Below, one piece after another: positions 41,889 through 55,920 of a DNA stretch of 64,000 nucleotides (the first letter of the stretch is position 1; each line of letters begins with the position of its first letter). Source of the stretch: Acanthornis magna (taxonomy: Eukaryota; Chordata; Aves; Passeriformes; Acanthizidae); contig JAWUZG010000135.1 of the NCBI GenBank assembly GCA_036785705.1, positions 2,542,001 through 2,606,000 of the forward strand, in the 5' to 3' direction. A program made the translations under genes and the position numbers. Under the pieces are notes generated by a model. That model did no database searches, had not been told where the DNA came from, and saw only the letters and a list, made by a program, of their open reading frames with translations.

Positions 41889-44800
41889 AAGTGTGTCAAG
41901 AAAAGAAACAGGTGTACAGCTAAATTACAGGTTACATTGCTCAGAGCACAACCCAAGGTTACAAAAGGGTTTTATTTGGACTTAGGGCTTGTCAGTGGCA
42001 TTATATAATCCAACAACCAAGGATTTACATTATTTTACCTTTGTTCTCAAATGAAGATTTCTTACTGATTTATTGATTTTGTTTGTACAAGTGGAAGGAA
42101 GCTCATGGGTAATCCTTGGTGGTGGGACATTGCAGCTCTAGTTAGGTCATCATCTCCTTTCAAATTGGAATGTGGCTTGCTTTGCTAAAATATTTGCATA
42201 TTCTGAAAATTCAAAAATTCATTGTTTACTGCACACACACACTCAATATACCTCAAATAACAGTGACCCAAGCTCACACAATTAACACAGCAGTTACAGT
42301 ATTGCAGGGACACCTTTGCTATTGCAGACCTCCAAAAGTAGCCCATTTTTTGTAGTTTGCATAGATGCTGAGACAAAACACAACTTCTGATAAGCATCAC
42401 TCTTGTTTCCAAGAGATAAGTAATGAAACAAACACAGCCATGTACTCCCAAAATAATTTTGCTAAGTGAATGCAAGCAAATTGGATACCAAGGTAAGCCT
42501 TTTATTTGGTTATAATCCCTGTGTGGATGCCTATTCTAGCTACAAAGGGCATGTGCAAGTTGCTCAGTCAAACATCATTTCTGGTTAATGACAGAACAAC
42601 TCATACATAAAACATAAAAGTTTGCTTGGCCTTTACACTCCACCTTGTGCAACATCTCAAATAGTTAACATGCACAATGTATTAAAGAAAAAAAATTTAA
42701 GAATCTACAGTCTTAACAAACATGAACCAGTAACTAATCATTACTGTTCCACTGTAATCTCTGCTGTCCACAACATACATTTCTGGACATAGAAATGAGA
42801 AAATTAGGTGGCAATATTTAAATTAATACACCATATACATATTCACTACATGCTGCTCTTACAAAATCTTGCACACAGCCAAACTATTGAAGCTGCCATT
42901 GGAACTGACAAACTGATCAAAGCACCTGGAAAGCAACAATGTTCTGAAGTAGAGCTGTGCTTTCTCCTTCTGCCTTACTGGAGCTCTGGTGACTAATCTG
43001 TAAAACTATTCATGCATTTCTCCATCATTTACTCTTTCCAACACATTGCTCTCTTTACTTAATGCAACAGGTTAACATTCACAAAAAGTCTAATGATGAA
43101 AATAATTAAAAGCTGTTTAAAATTCACAAATTTGGTGTTCGGCAAAAATATGTAAATCAATGAATCAGTAAATGGATAAATTTACTTTTTAGTTATAAAT
43201 GGAGTTCCTTGGGATTTTTTGTTTTCCTCATGCATCTCGTGTTCTAGATGACAGATTTTACTAGCAATGGTTCAATCCATGAAGGCTGCATATTGGAACT
43301 AGCAGGTACGTGTACATTTATAGCCCTATACATATTAGATACATATATGTATACGCACACACATATGCACACATTTCTATAGACACAAATAACCTTTCAG
43401 AGACCCAAATGCACTCGAACATTTAAGCAAAGCACAAGAAGAAACAGAATATATAGGAATCGGCAGATCTGAAGATCAGCCACTGGCCTGGAAAGGAAAT
43501 GCTTTCTCTCTGGCAGTTTGTGAACATATGCTCTTAGACGTGAGTCATATGTGGGACTATATCACACACACATATAAAATAACACATCATTTACAAATTA
43601 CAGACTTTTCACATCTAAGCATTTCTGGAGCATGACTGAATCCAAACCATTAGTACTCCAGGAAAGCTCATTACAGAGACAATTTAACAGACTAGAAGAT
43701 GCCTTTCCCAAGATACTTTCCCAACTTATCTTGGGTTATTTGCTAAATGGACAGAACAATATTGCTCACATCTCATATGAATTTCTTGCCAAGGCCAAGA
43801 AGTGAGAAGGACAAACAGTAAGGCTGTGGTTATATAGTCATCTCAGACAGCTAAAGACATGCCTTTTCCCCAGCAGTTGAAGCCGCACCTTTCACTTTAG
43901 AGATGCAAAGCTGTGCTGGTTTTGGATGGCACAGAATTTTTTTTTTTCATAGTAGCTGGTATGGGGCTGTTTGGGATTTATGCTGAAGACAGTATTGATA
44001 ATACAGGGATGTTTTAGCTTTTGCTGCACAGTGTTTACACAGAGCCGAGGCCTTTTCTGCTTGTCACCCCATCCCAGCAGTAAGTGGGCTGGGGGTGCAC
44101 GAGAAGTGGAGAGGTGACAGAGCTGACCCAAGGGATATTCCATACCATACAGCTCATGCTCGCTATATAAAGGTGGGGAAAGGAGGAGGAGGGCAGGACA
44201 TTTGGAGCGATGCATTTGTCTTCCTGAGTCACTGAACACCTGCCTGCCCACAGGAAGCAATGAATGTATTCCTTGTTTTGCTTTGCTTTTTGCAGCGTTT
44301 CTGCTTTTCCTATTACACTATTTTTTTCTCAACCCATGAGTTTTCTCATTTTTTCTCTTCTGATCCTCTCCCTCATCCTGCTGATGGGGAGGGACTGAGT
44401 GCCTGCCTGGGGCTTGGCTGCTGGCTGGGGCTAAACCATGAAAACAGAGCTGATTGGGAAGATATATTTTTCAAACATGGAGGAAACAAGAGTACTCAAT
44501 TTTGACATAATTGGAGTTTCCGGTGCAGCCAAAGGTCTTTCAACTGCCTCAAAGCACTTCATAACCTGGAGGTGGGAAATAGAGCTGGGGCTTCAAAGAC
44601 CAAACCATACACCTCTGCTGTGCTTGCTGCAACCAGTCCCATCTAACCCTACTGCTCTGTCTTTAACCACGGCAATTTCTCCACTAGTGGGCCTGACCTC
44701 AGACCTTGAGGAAACATTAGGTTCTAATACAGGTGTGGGGGTGGAATTGTTAATGGTACAGAGTTTTGGTATCTGAAGACAGAGAAGTTCCTGTCTAGTC

Positions 44801-47800
44801 TATATGCTTCAGGCACAGGAGGATGCTACATGCAGCACGGATCACCCCAAAAGAGGTGACACTTTTTTTCAGCTCACTCTGAATGGATTAGAGCAAACAG
44901 GTAACATTCAGACACACAGCTGCAGTAGAAACCCCTATCAGTATCTTGACATTCATCCAAGTAATGAGTTACGAGAGTTAAGGGTTCAGAGAAAGATATT
45001 ATCGTCCCTTAATCACTGACCAAAACCAGCAGTTTATCGGAAAACTGATTCTCACAAACTTTGGCTTCCCACAAATAGCAAGAATACTTTTTTCTCTCCC
45101 TATTTCTCTCCAATACTACTTTTTCTTTTCCCCTCCAGCCCTTTCTGACCCCCTGACTGCCCCCCAACACACACACAAACTTTGTGTTCCTCTCTGTACA
45201 GTTTTTTCTGCTAAGAAACATTCGATTACATCTTCTTTCATGTTCAGAGTTTTCTTTAAATTCTGCTTGGATTTTTTTGGCTCTTGCTTCTTGAAGTTGC
45301 CATTTCTGTGAATCATTAATTCAGAGATGTATGAACAATCTTACTTGATAGACTGTGTATTATGTTACCTCTCACTTTCCTCTGTTATCTTACATGTTGT
45401 CAAATCAGACTTCAAATTATGTCACAGCTACTCTTTCTGAATGGTTAATTTTTCACTGAGAGTCACACAGATGGGCAATTATTTTAAGGCTTGAATACCT
45501 GCCAACAACTGTAATGGCATAAAGCTGATCTCAAAAGCCCACACAACCATAGAAAACACCAAAAAACAGAAGACAACTCTGAATGTAAACTATACCAATT
45601 TTTATGGGTGGCAAAGTTTAAATGAAAATTGTCCACACTATTAACAAAGCCTTCAATCACTAAAAGCATGTACTTCTGTATATACAAACACACAAAGGTG
45701 CACATTTTAAATCCCAAAGAATAACTAGAGAGAACCAAACCAACATATAGAATAACAATGTTTCATTTATTTATGTATTTTAAAACAAGCACACTACTCA
45801 TGGGAGGAATAGGATAACCATCCTTTAAGCTCCATGTATTTATCCATAAAAATGAATAAAATAGAAGCACCACTCTTGAAAAAAAAAGTCACCTGGAGAA
45901 GTGGGAAGTGGGTCACTTTCCATGTCCTCTAGCCTGCAGAATGGCCAGTGACTAATAAATCCTCTTTTAACTATCTGTTATACATCCACTGAAACTGGGA
46001 CAAAAAATATGGAGTCCCTCATATAAGCGTCTGGAAAACCACCCCTGCATTGTGGCCCTCTCCTGTTGCTGGCATACATTGATTCTGCATACTGACACTG
46101 CTCCTGCTGCAATGTAATCCCACTTACAGAATAGCCCAGGGAAGAACTGAGATCTAAAGAAATCACCAAACTTACTTCTACAGCCACCCTGAACAATAAC
46201 ATACACATAACAGTACACAGAAAAGAGTTTATCTAAGTGTACAAAGTCATATAGCACCAAGCCAAGTCTGTCACTCACCTAAATCATCTGCTGCCTTCCC
46301 CTCTTTCCCCCTAAAAGCCCTCCCAAATTTTTATCAATTTTCCAAAACTCTGAAACAAACCCCCAGATATTCTGAAAAATGCACATTGAGAATTAGGACT
46401 TATTGGTTTGCACAGGATGAAACAAAACAGTGATAAGAAGGATTACTCAATACAGCCATCTAAAGCACGCTTTCAACAGAAAGTGTTGCCATGAAGCGGT
46501 CCATGCTTCAAGGTGCACATGGAGAAGTCTTTCATATCCAGAAGAATCATTTGTAGAGAGACTCGAATATTTGGTTCCAAATCTATAAATAATTAAAATT
46601 AATAATTAAATACATAGCCAGTCTTGTCTGAAAAGAAAATTCAGAAACTGTTACAAGTACTTCTTCAATGACATCGACTTTCTTAAGCATAGTACAGACT
46701 TCTCTCAACAGTGAAAAATGGAACATGTGATGTTTCAGAAGCAGACAAAGAAAAGGCTGGGTGCTAAACCACAAATTTCTAGGAGACTGCTCACTTCACC
46801 AGGACTTTGTTCAATACTCTAGCAGACAATACCAGCAAGCGCCAGCTCCATACAATACACACCAGTAGAATAAAAGAGAAAGAGAGTTCAGGCAAACTGT
46901 AAGAACAAACCCTGCCATTATTTGAATATTTGCCTGATTTTATAATAATTTTGTTTCATGGGATTTTTTTTTCCACATGTGGTTCTCTTTCCTTTTCTCC
47001 ATTTCTTTTCTACAAATTTAGAGAATGGTCTAAATTGCAGACATTGTAGAATGTCTACTATAGAATTTTGAAGAAATCCTGACATTGATTTCAGGCATGT
47101 GAAATTGTGTGTTCATACATGGACACATAGCCAGGTCTTGAGATCTATAAAGATCCTCCTTGGCATGAGTGTCCTATTAACCAACTACAGTCCATGAGTA
47201 AATAGGAAAGGATTGAGAAAGTGAAGGGAACACACCAGAACGTGTCAGTCATTTATGATCAGCAAGGCAAACAATAGCATTACAGTGCTAAGTTTTAAAA
47301 TTCCATTTCAAGAAATTGTTTATGCTGTTGAAACAGAGCTGACTTCATAAACCACATACAGTTTTGATTCCAGAGCATGCAATAATTAAAGATATAGTTG
47401 GTAGCTGTTGCACAGATTTCCTGTTTTCAAGAGGAGTGAAGTTAATTAATCTCTGGCTTTCCAAAAGCATTAAAAACGAGAAACAGCCTTCTAGACTGCA
47501 GCCTTTTAGACTGATTTGGCCAGAATCGGTTTATTAAAGCAGCTTATCTATTTAACATCATGGGGACTACCAAGTGCATGTTCAGCTCTTCACAGATGAA
47601 GAGAACTGTTCCTCTAGCTCACGGCTGCTTCGCCCAAAACAGTCCCCAGACTTGAGTGGAAGTATTAACAGTAATAACTCATCAGCCAAAGGGAGGGAAG
47701 ACTGCACATCTCACAGACCCACGAGTTCCATGAATGACTACACAGCAGACAGCAAAATAAGCAGTAGGTAGCATAGAGACAGGGGGCATGAGAAAAAGCA

Positions 47801-49801
47801 ATGTACTACAGGGGAAATCAGGCACATGATGAAGAACTAAAAAAATTTCATCAGGAATTTAAGTGAACTCTTCTACTGCTCTCATTCAAATCAATGCTCT
47901 CTGAGCAGAACACCTATAACACTGCACTTGCCTTGCAACTAGGTGACTACTAATTACTACCTGGACTGAGAAAGATGCTCCACTGTTTTAATACTTGAAA
48001 GAGAACAGGGTTGGCAACCTCTGTGTAATTAGTTTCCTATCAAGAGAAAGGATTTCAGATGTAGGATGCCTGAGGAGGAGGGAGAGAGGACAGCCTCTCT
48101 GTACATACAGACACATTTTTGTTCATTCTTTTCTCTCTGGTGACCTCCCCTTTATTTTCCTGCACTGTAAGGGACGACTTATCATTAATGGCATAATGCA
48201 TATTATTATTCATTAGCACTGTTTTTCTTATGTCAACCTATCCTATCTTGTTGGCTTTCAAATTTCTTTCAGAGAGACCCACTACATTTAAAAGCATATA
48301 TAAATTGCCATTAAAGTTTTCCTTTAAAAGAGAAATGCTACAACAGCTGACCAAAAAATTATCATTAAAACAGTTTTCAATGACAGTACATCTTTGAAGG
48401 CATTGTGCTTTTGCTAAGTATTATTAACTAATTTCAATTCACACCTGGAGTGTTTTTACATCTTTATATAAGATAAAATCTTACATATTATTTTATCTCC
48501 ACTTTACAGTAGGTTTTGGAAATATTTCAATTTTGTAAACATGAAGTCAATGCAAAGTGCTTTCTCCCATATTCACCAGAGCTGAACCCTCCATGTCTCC
48601 ACCAGGAGCTTTTCCCATCTCACACAGGTCTGACTACCCCTACAGAAAACCCAAAACACCAGTCTCACAGCAACTGTTCTCTCCCTCTCAAAGCTACATC
48701 CCTCTCAAGGCCCTACATTAGAGGACAATCATCTGCTTCTATGTACAGACACGGAAGGCAAGTGTGGAAGTAACTTCAGTCCTTGCTTCTTGGGGTTCTC
48801 CAAAACTACAGCAAAACTATTTTATCGTATAGTTTCAGTGACTAATGGCATGCAGCCATGAAAGCTCTTTTGGGCAGCCCACTGGAGAGGTAAGAATAAG
48901 CTATGATAATATTTTATAGGAAATTTTTTATAAGCCTCTCTGGTCTACTGGAAATTTCAGTGTTTTTCAAACTTCAGAAATCTTCTGAGCCTTCACTGCA
49001 CAATCTCTAAAGTATATTCCAGGAATTGTTACACTACTAGCACTGAACAAAAATGAATAATGATTAAAAAAAATGCAGAGGGAAAGAGGAAAATAAAGAC
49101 TCACAGAAAGTGAATTAAATAATAAGAAAAAAAAATCTCATTTCATTCAGATAAATTTCAGTACTATTATTATTGCCATGCAGTATGAAATGTCTAAAAT
49201 AATTATAGGAGAGTGAAATCTGAAAGAGAAGGTGAAAAGTTGCTTGCTTACCAACATTTTACTGCCCTTATTTCACCTCTCTTGGTGGCAAGAAGCCTTT
49301 AGCCTACTGTGCTGAGATTTGAACAAAAAAAAATTTTCTGTTAAATCCCAACATCCATAAAATCAAAGAGAAATTTGTAGAACTGGGTTCTATATCTGTA
49401 CTGATTGTCAGTGGTGTTAGACACAGATAGCATATAATTCTAAACTCCTTGGTCTGAGAAAGTTACCATTGCAGCATTTCTCCATATAGAGAGTTTATGA
49501 GACTTTACAGTAAGCTTTGGCAATTCTTTGCTATATATGTGAGCTCATCCATCACATAAAAATTTTGAATCAATGACACTACAACATTTTATAAAGGAGA
49601 CAAAGTCCATTTAGTTTTTCATCTTTCCTGACAGAAGTTATTTTCTAATTTCTAAGTCCTTCATTCACTGATCAGGAACTACATTGCCATTACCTAAGTT
49701 TCATGTAAGTGCAAACAGATTAGTGACACAGATATCTCAATATTTACCATTACTGTCTGAAGTTCCCACCAATGCATACTCTTTCTCCAGGCCACTTAAC
49801 C

Positions 49802-49817
49802 AAAAAAAAAAAAAAAA
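49802..49817. repeat. A16 homopolymer
   Basis: Uninterrupted run of A. No source retroposon is visible upstream. Confidence 0.9.
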
Positions 49818-50348
49818 GAGACATCATTTTCACCTGCAATAATAAATAAAAGTGAATGCATAAAGACACTGAAAAGTTAAAGTGCATAATGAAAAGAACA
49901 GCATTTCTTTTCCTTTCTAGGAGCATAACACTTCTTTCTAAACACTGTCTGAAAGTGGAGGGTTTAGGCTAACCGCATTTTCATATGAAAAATATTCCAT
50001 GAAAATGTGATTCCGTAAGCAGAAATTCTAATTTGTATGGCAGAAGGCTTTAAATGCCTGTCTACATTTAAAGCCACATTCATTTAATAGCCAGTCAGCC
50101 CATTCCTCCTTTGGCTATCTCTAGAGGGAAAAATGGATTCCCATTAGTAATTCTCAGGCTTGGAGAAAGCTCTGACCTGTGCACAGGGTTTATCAAGGTC
50201 TGCTTTCTCTGCAACAGCTACAGAGGGGGGCAATCCTCAAGAGACTTGCTCCTGCTGTTTTCTTCTGATGAAGCAACCTTTGCATCTCCTCTGTATTTTA
50301 TCACCCAAAATACAGCTCTCATCAATAATCAGGAAAGAGACATCTAAC

Positions 50349-50367
50349 TTTTTTTTTTTTTTTTTTT
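50349..50367. repeat. T19 homopolymer
   Basis: Uninterrupted run of T, likely a length-variable microsatellite or an old poly(A) tail on the minus strand. No retroposed gene was recognised beside it. Confidence 0.9.
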
Positions 50368-51501
50368 AAGTTTTTGGGTTTTTTCCTCCAAACACAAGGC
50401 TAGAATATGAGCATTGAATCCACTAAGGTTTAGTGGTGAAAATGTCAACTCCGTGTATTCCGCCTTTGTAAAAGTTAGCAAAATACTAGGAAAAGGAGCA
50501 GAGAAAATCCTTGGCAGGAGAGGGGCAGTAGGCTCTTTACACAAAGGCCCTCCATAATCTTGAAAATATAATCTCAACCATCAAGACAAACAGAGCCCAC
50601 CAATAATACGCATATTCCACATTACCTTCACCACTTGCTCACAAGAAGGCTAAATTTTTGTGTGCAGTTCTGATCCAGAGTCAGCCCAGCGTAACATTGA
50701 TGTTGGTGGTGCTACTCTGGTTACATTCTTATTATGTAAATTAAGGGGCCAAATTTTGCCTTAAAGAAGTACGAGATATGGTGCTCTTTCTGTAACACAT
50801 GCTTTATTTGTGGCCTGTTATTTTTTTCCCATTTTATCTCCTTAAAAGAACAACAATCTTTCTTTCTCATAGGGTAGAATCTAGAAAGGTTTCCTTTTCA
50901 TAGAGATTGAACTGTTTCCTATAAACATTGTTTCTATTACATCTACATGATCTAAGATAATGGTTGTAATAGAAAATACAATGAAAAATAATGAGTGAGC
51001 TCATTTGAAATACAGGAGGCTTTGTCTTACTGGTAACAGCCAGAGGATGCCATAAAAGAAAACAATCCCTTAAAAATGCCAGACCACAAAAGCAGTCGAT
51101 AGACATAACGATAAGCACTGGCTAATCAATAGTGATAAGTCAGTGCAACTCAGCTGACAGATGCTTCTTCAAGAACAGTTTTTCTAATTCCTACCTCACT
51201 AGCATAAACATATCAGGCCAATGCCTTAATAAGAAAGCTCTTCAGTAGATAACATGGCAGCAGAATGAAGATGGTACCATACCACCCCCTTACCAATCAC
51301 CTCAATCTCTTCTATATTTTGCAGAACAAGGCCTCCCCGGGGACACTGCTGACTACCAAAGCCTTATTTTTATATGAGGGTGGAGGACATAAGGAGAATC
51401 AACATTCCTTGTCAAAAGCAATTGAACGCTGCAGCACTCTGACATGCTTTCAGAGAATGCAGAAAAACATCAGCTAGCGAAGAAAGGGGACATCTGAATA
51501 A

Positions 51502-51541
51502 CCACAGCTAATAAACCACAGCTAATAAACCACACCTAACC
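51502..51541. repeat. 14-bp tandem repeat, 2.8 copies
   Basis: The unit CCACAGCTAATAAA occurs twice exactly and a third time partially (CCACACCTAACC). Confidence 0.9.
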
Positions 51542-54500
51542 AGAGCTGTCTCTAATAAAGAGGTAAAGAAAAAATAAGGAAAAGTTATTTACTAGACATT
51601 TGTTTTAAATGAAATGAAACAGCAAACACTCAGGTTGACCAATTTTTCAAGCATATTCATACACTTTCACAGCAGAAACTTATCTGTGTGTGTGTGCAGA
51701 CTTAAACAATAAAAAAACTTTTTTAGCTACAACAGGCTGCAAGAATAAGTCTTACCTTTTACAAATGAGGTTGTTCCTCACTCCTATCCATTTCCACATG
51801 ATGCTGTGGGGGATCCTAGCTGCATCACTGTGACCAGGCCACCTGACTTTTTGGGCTCACTTTGGTTTCTCCTGTTCTCTCCACTCACAAAGGCTCTTTC
51901 ACCACCAAGTGCTCTCTGGCCTGTTCTCATTTCTCTCTATACCCCTGAGCTTTTGCTTCCCAGTTTGCCAAGGATAAGGATGTCCACTGCTTATTTGTGA
52001 AATCTTCAAATCTGCACTTTCCTGTGCACATCAATGAGCAGCATTTAATTTTCTAGGGCTTCGCTGTTGCTGTGTCACACTGCACTCTCTGAACGATGGG
52101 ATGGGCCACAAGTATCTACAGCTGTTCCACTTCTCCCAGGCTCCCTTCAAATAATATTTTTATTGCTTTTATTTCTTGTTTCTCATCTTTTAAGTGGATT
52201 CTAAGCTTCTAACACAAGAAAGCTGTTCTTAAAGCCTGCTCCCTTTAAAGTATCCAATCAAATTCAAAGTCTTGGGGCCAATTGCAAGCAGGGAGTTCAG
52301 CTTGTTGCTGATTTAAGATACTTAGCTCTATCACAAAACCAGGCAAGTTTAACACCTGCATAACTTCACTGCAAAAATAGAGAACACCTGTGATTTCTCA
52401 GACAGCTAATGATGTAGGAAGGAGATTGCTGCAGTTTTCATTTTAAAAAAGTTAATCAGTCATCTATTTTCAACCTGGATATTTGGGACAAACAAAGACA
52501 GGTTTTAGGCATAGAGGGCACCACCTATTCTCCAAAATAATGGCCATGGTCAACCCTCCTGCCACGGCCAAGCCTTCAGCATTGATGGAGAAGCCTGTCT
52601 GTGCCATACAGCCATGAGGGAGATAGTTCTTCAGCAAGTTTATGAGCAACATCAGCATCCCTTGCCCTCAGTGGGAAAGAAACGCTTATCCAATTTGCCT
52701 CCTCCCCCCTCTAAAGCAACAGCACAAAATAAGCACATGAAGCCCTTTCAAATAAAATAAAGTCCCTTAAAGTACACCTGCCTCTCCGGAAGAGTTGAAA
52801 GAGCAAATCGCATTAGTGAGGGTATCAGTTGCCTGAAGCAAGATTAGTCACAATTGAGAGCCACGAGAGATGCACTGTGCTTCTCAAACAACCCTGGAGA
52901 GCAGCAGACATGGCACAGGCACAGCAGCTGACAGAAAACAGCACCTGGAGGTCAGCTGGGCCACTCAACACTCTCAAGTGGAGGTGGAAGTTCCGGCTCA
53001 CACTGCAGCATCTGGCCCCTAAGGTGTTCCTCAAAGTTTTCAAGTGCTGCAACAAGAAGAAATTAAGAACCTCTGAAGTAAAAGAAGGCCTCTGAATAAG
53101 GCTGTCGCCCCTCACCTCCCACACAGCAGGAGGGCACTGTTAGAAATAGATCTTAATATCGATGAGCCTCTGTGTGTCTGGCTGCTCTGGTCACAGGAAT
53201 TCAAATTTGTTTGATGTTTTAATGGCTTTGACAATGTTGCAACACTTCAGATATTGACCCCACTGTATAATCTCAACTGAACTCCTGAACCATGCAAATA
53301 TGAACACTAACACAACCAGAAGTTATTTTTTATTTTATAGCCACCACATTTTATTGCCACACCCTCCTAGACATCCTGTAAAATTAGACACTGTGTAACA
53401 GAGGCCATGACATGATATTTCCTGGTCTCTCAATGCCTGCATGTATGCATATGCTGGGTGAAGTAGAGAGGGAGATAAGGGAATTCTTCAGATGCATTAT
53501 AAATTACACTTGAGTAACAAGGCAAGGATGAAAGTAAATTCTGCCAAAACTTAAACAGATGTGTATAGATACCATTTAAAATATTCTAGTGGTATTATCT
53601 TCCATATTTTAATACTCCCCCAGTTAACTGAGCAGATGACTCCTTTATCTCACAGTTGACAACTGAAGGTGCTTCATGAATGACAATTTTGAGAAAAAGA
53701 TGAATTATAGCTGAAACAGTATCTGAAACAGTATGCCCCAATCCAAAAAATATTAGCTGACTTTTCACTGCTGGCAATTATAGTTTTAAGAGAGTTCTAA
53801 AATCAGTTCCTATAATTTCTTATTATAAGGGGGAAAACAAAATCAATCAAGAAGTGTTTATCCTGCTTTGCTTGTGGGGGTGGGGGGGAATATTACACAG
53901 TGGTGTTGACTGGCTTGTAGTCAATTCCATATAACTTTACTATGGCAACAGTTGCATCACTTCATATCATGCAGTCTCAGATGAAAAAATTAAACCAGCA
54001 CCTCCTCCCTTTATTCTTTCACTTTGATCTTCCTTGAGGTGGACTTAAAAGGCTCTGCTTCCCAGATTTCCATGCCAGTGAGCCTCTGCTTATAAGATTT
54101 CTAACTGATTGAGCAGATTTTTCCTGTTTACAAATTATCCAGTAAAAGCATTTTGCTCTGAAAGCTCCTTTGTGCTACATGGTACATCCAGCTCTTAGGG
54201 GGTTAATGCATGAAATGGATCACTGGGTTGAAAATAGCAATCACCATTAAAAAAATGGGGTACCAGGAGAATTAGGCACAACATAATATTGTAACCACTG
54301 AGAATTCTCAACAGTAAAATAAAGCCTTATACTCCCAGCATTTTCATTAGTTTTCCAGTAGTGCTGGACGCAGTGTGAATTACAATGAGCAAGAAAGCAG
54401 TGGTTGCTCTCTTTAAAGAACATGCACTGTATAGGGGGAAGTCATTTCTTCAGATCATACTGGGCTGGTTATTGGTTTGTATATGCTGGTATGCATTTTA

Positions 54501-55619
54501 GCACTTAGAAATTATATTTCTCTCCTTTACTAGATTCTGCCTGAAAAACAATATGTGTTTAGAAGCTCTCAGAATGAATCTCACTGTAAGGTAAATATTT
54601 GTTTAGAAGTATGAATAGTGATAGAAATCTGTAGAAAGAACATTCTGCACCAAATCTTTCATTGAGAGAATGTTTTTTTAAGTCTGGACAGGATGTGCTG
54701 TGTTTTCATTAAAACAACTGCAGAAGATAACATTATGATGACTAAAAGCCAAAATGACAAAAATTGAGGTTGATATAAGCTTCTACTAAGAATGTTGGTC
54801 TGCTAGTAGTTAGCTATTCATCAGAAGAAAAAAAGAAAAAGAAAAAAATTAACAAACAAACAACCAAAAAAAGCTGCAGGAATAAACTCATTTGGGCAAA
54901 TAGAGCATGTATTTGATGTGGTTTAGTCCTGTCCCACTCCAAAGCAGTACCGTATTAAAATACCAACAATTATATTGGAAAAGATGCCAACAAGCTTATG
55001 TGTACAGAACTACTAATTTCTCTGAAACCACTACTTATAAAGCTCTCTAAGAATTAAGCATATGATCTGTATTGAAAGGAAGGTATGAGTTGATTCAGGC
55101 CTTAGCTCAAACCTTCCAAATACTTATTTGGGGAATCTATAAGTATGGGTTAAAAAAAACCCAAAGATGTGCTCTCTGACCATCTGTTGAGCATAGATCT
55201 CTGTTTTCAGCTGCATGATAATATTTGGAAGACCAAGCTCAGACCAACCTGCACACCCATGGAAAACCAGAGCTTCTCATTCTAGAGAGCCCAACCGGCC
55301 TCGACAACATTGTACAGAGCCTGCAATATGCTCTGTATCACAACATGCTCCTCCACTGGGAGGACTCTGGTATGAATTCAGGGACATGTACCACATGCAG
55401 AAGTTCGTAGCAAGGAAACTTGCTCAGAGCCTAACTTCATGCAAGTCCCTGCACCTCAGAAAGTCTGAAACAGTGCTGAAAACCAGCTGCTTACCTCCTA
55501 AGCAATTACCCACCCTACATGGTATGGACAGTTCGCATCTTTTGCACACAGTGAATTCCAATGCAATTCACAAAAACATTGATGACGGCTGGAGAGAGCT
55601 TCTGCCCCTGTTCAGACAG

Positions 55620-55920
55620 GCTGCCTAGAGCAGGCTGCCCAGGACCGTGCCCCATCAGGTCTTGAGTATCTCCACAGATGGAGACTTTACACAACCTTTT
55701 CCAGTAGCTGATCACCCTAAGAGAGAAAAAGCTTTTTCTTTTGTTCGGATGGAACTTCATGGGGTTTTTATTTCTGCCCATTGCCTCCTGTACCATCAGT
55801 GGGCACTGCTGAGAAGAGTATAGCTCCACCATTTTCATTCTCTCTAATTAGGTATTTCTACACAGTGATAAAATTGCCCCTGAGCCTTCCTGTCTCCAGG
55901 CTCAACACATAGCTCGGTCA
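55620..55920 (-). mobile_element. CR1 LINE 3' fragment
   Basis: The plus strand shows the antisense CR1 signature: GCAGGCTGCCCAGGACC, GATGGAGACTT, GAGAAAAAGCTTTTTCTT, CCCATTGCCTCCTGTACCAT, AAATTGCCCCTGAGCCTTCC and CTCCAGGCTCAACA. The element is 5'-truncated, on the minus strand and moderately diverged. A 107-residue open frame across it is not a gene. Confidence 0.85.

Larger units (their letters stand above)
37800..55619. other. Intergenic desert, central-right block
   Basis: About 18 kb without a supportable gene. Open frames are at most 187 codons, lack recognisable domains and show no exon chain. Contents noted separately: homopolymers, a 14-bp tandem repeat near 51.5 kb, a possible CR1 tail near 41.87 kb, an exon-like frame at 47.57 kb, and conserved-element-like blocks at 38.7 and 48.2 kb. 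A local GC-richer patch lies at 41450-41720. Confidence 0.55.

Noticed and set aside
45484..45738. Minus frame with VFWCFLWLCGL resembling the missing FBXO15 FWCFSSPVCL block
   Set aside because: The match is limited to a few residues, 13.5 kb away, with no flanking similarity or splice sites. Treated as chance.
55215..55628. 137-codon plus-strand open frame beside a CR1 copy
   Set aside because: No domain or homolog is recognised, and a competing open frame covers the same DNA. There is not enough evidence for a gene.
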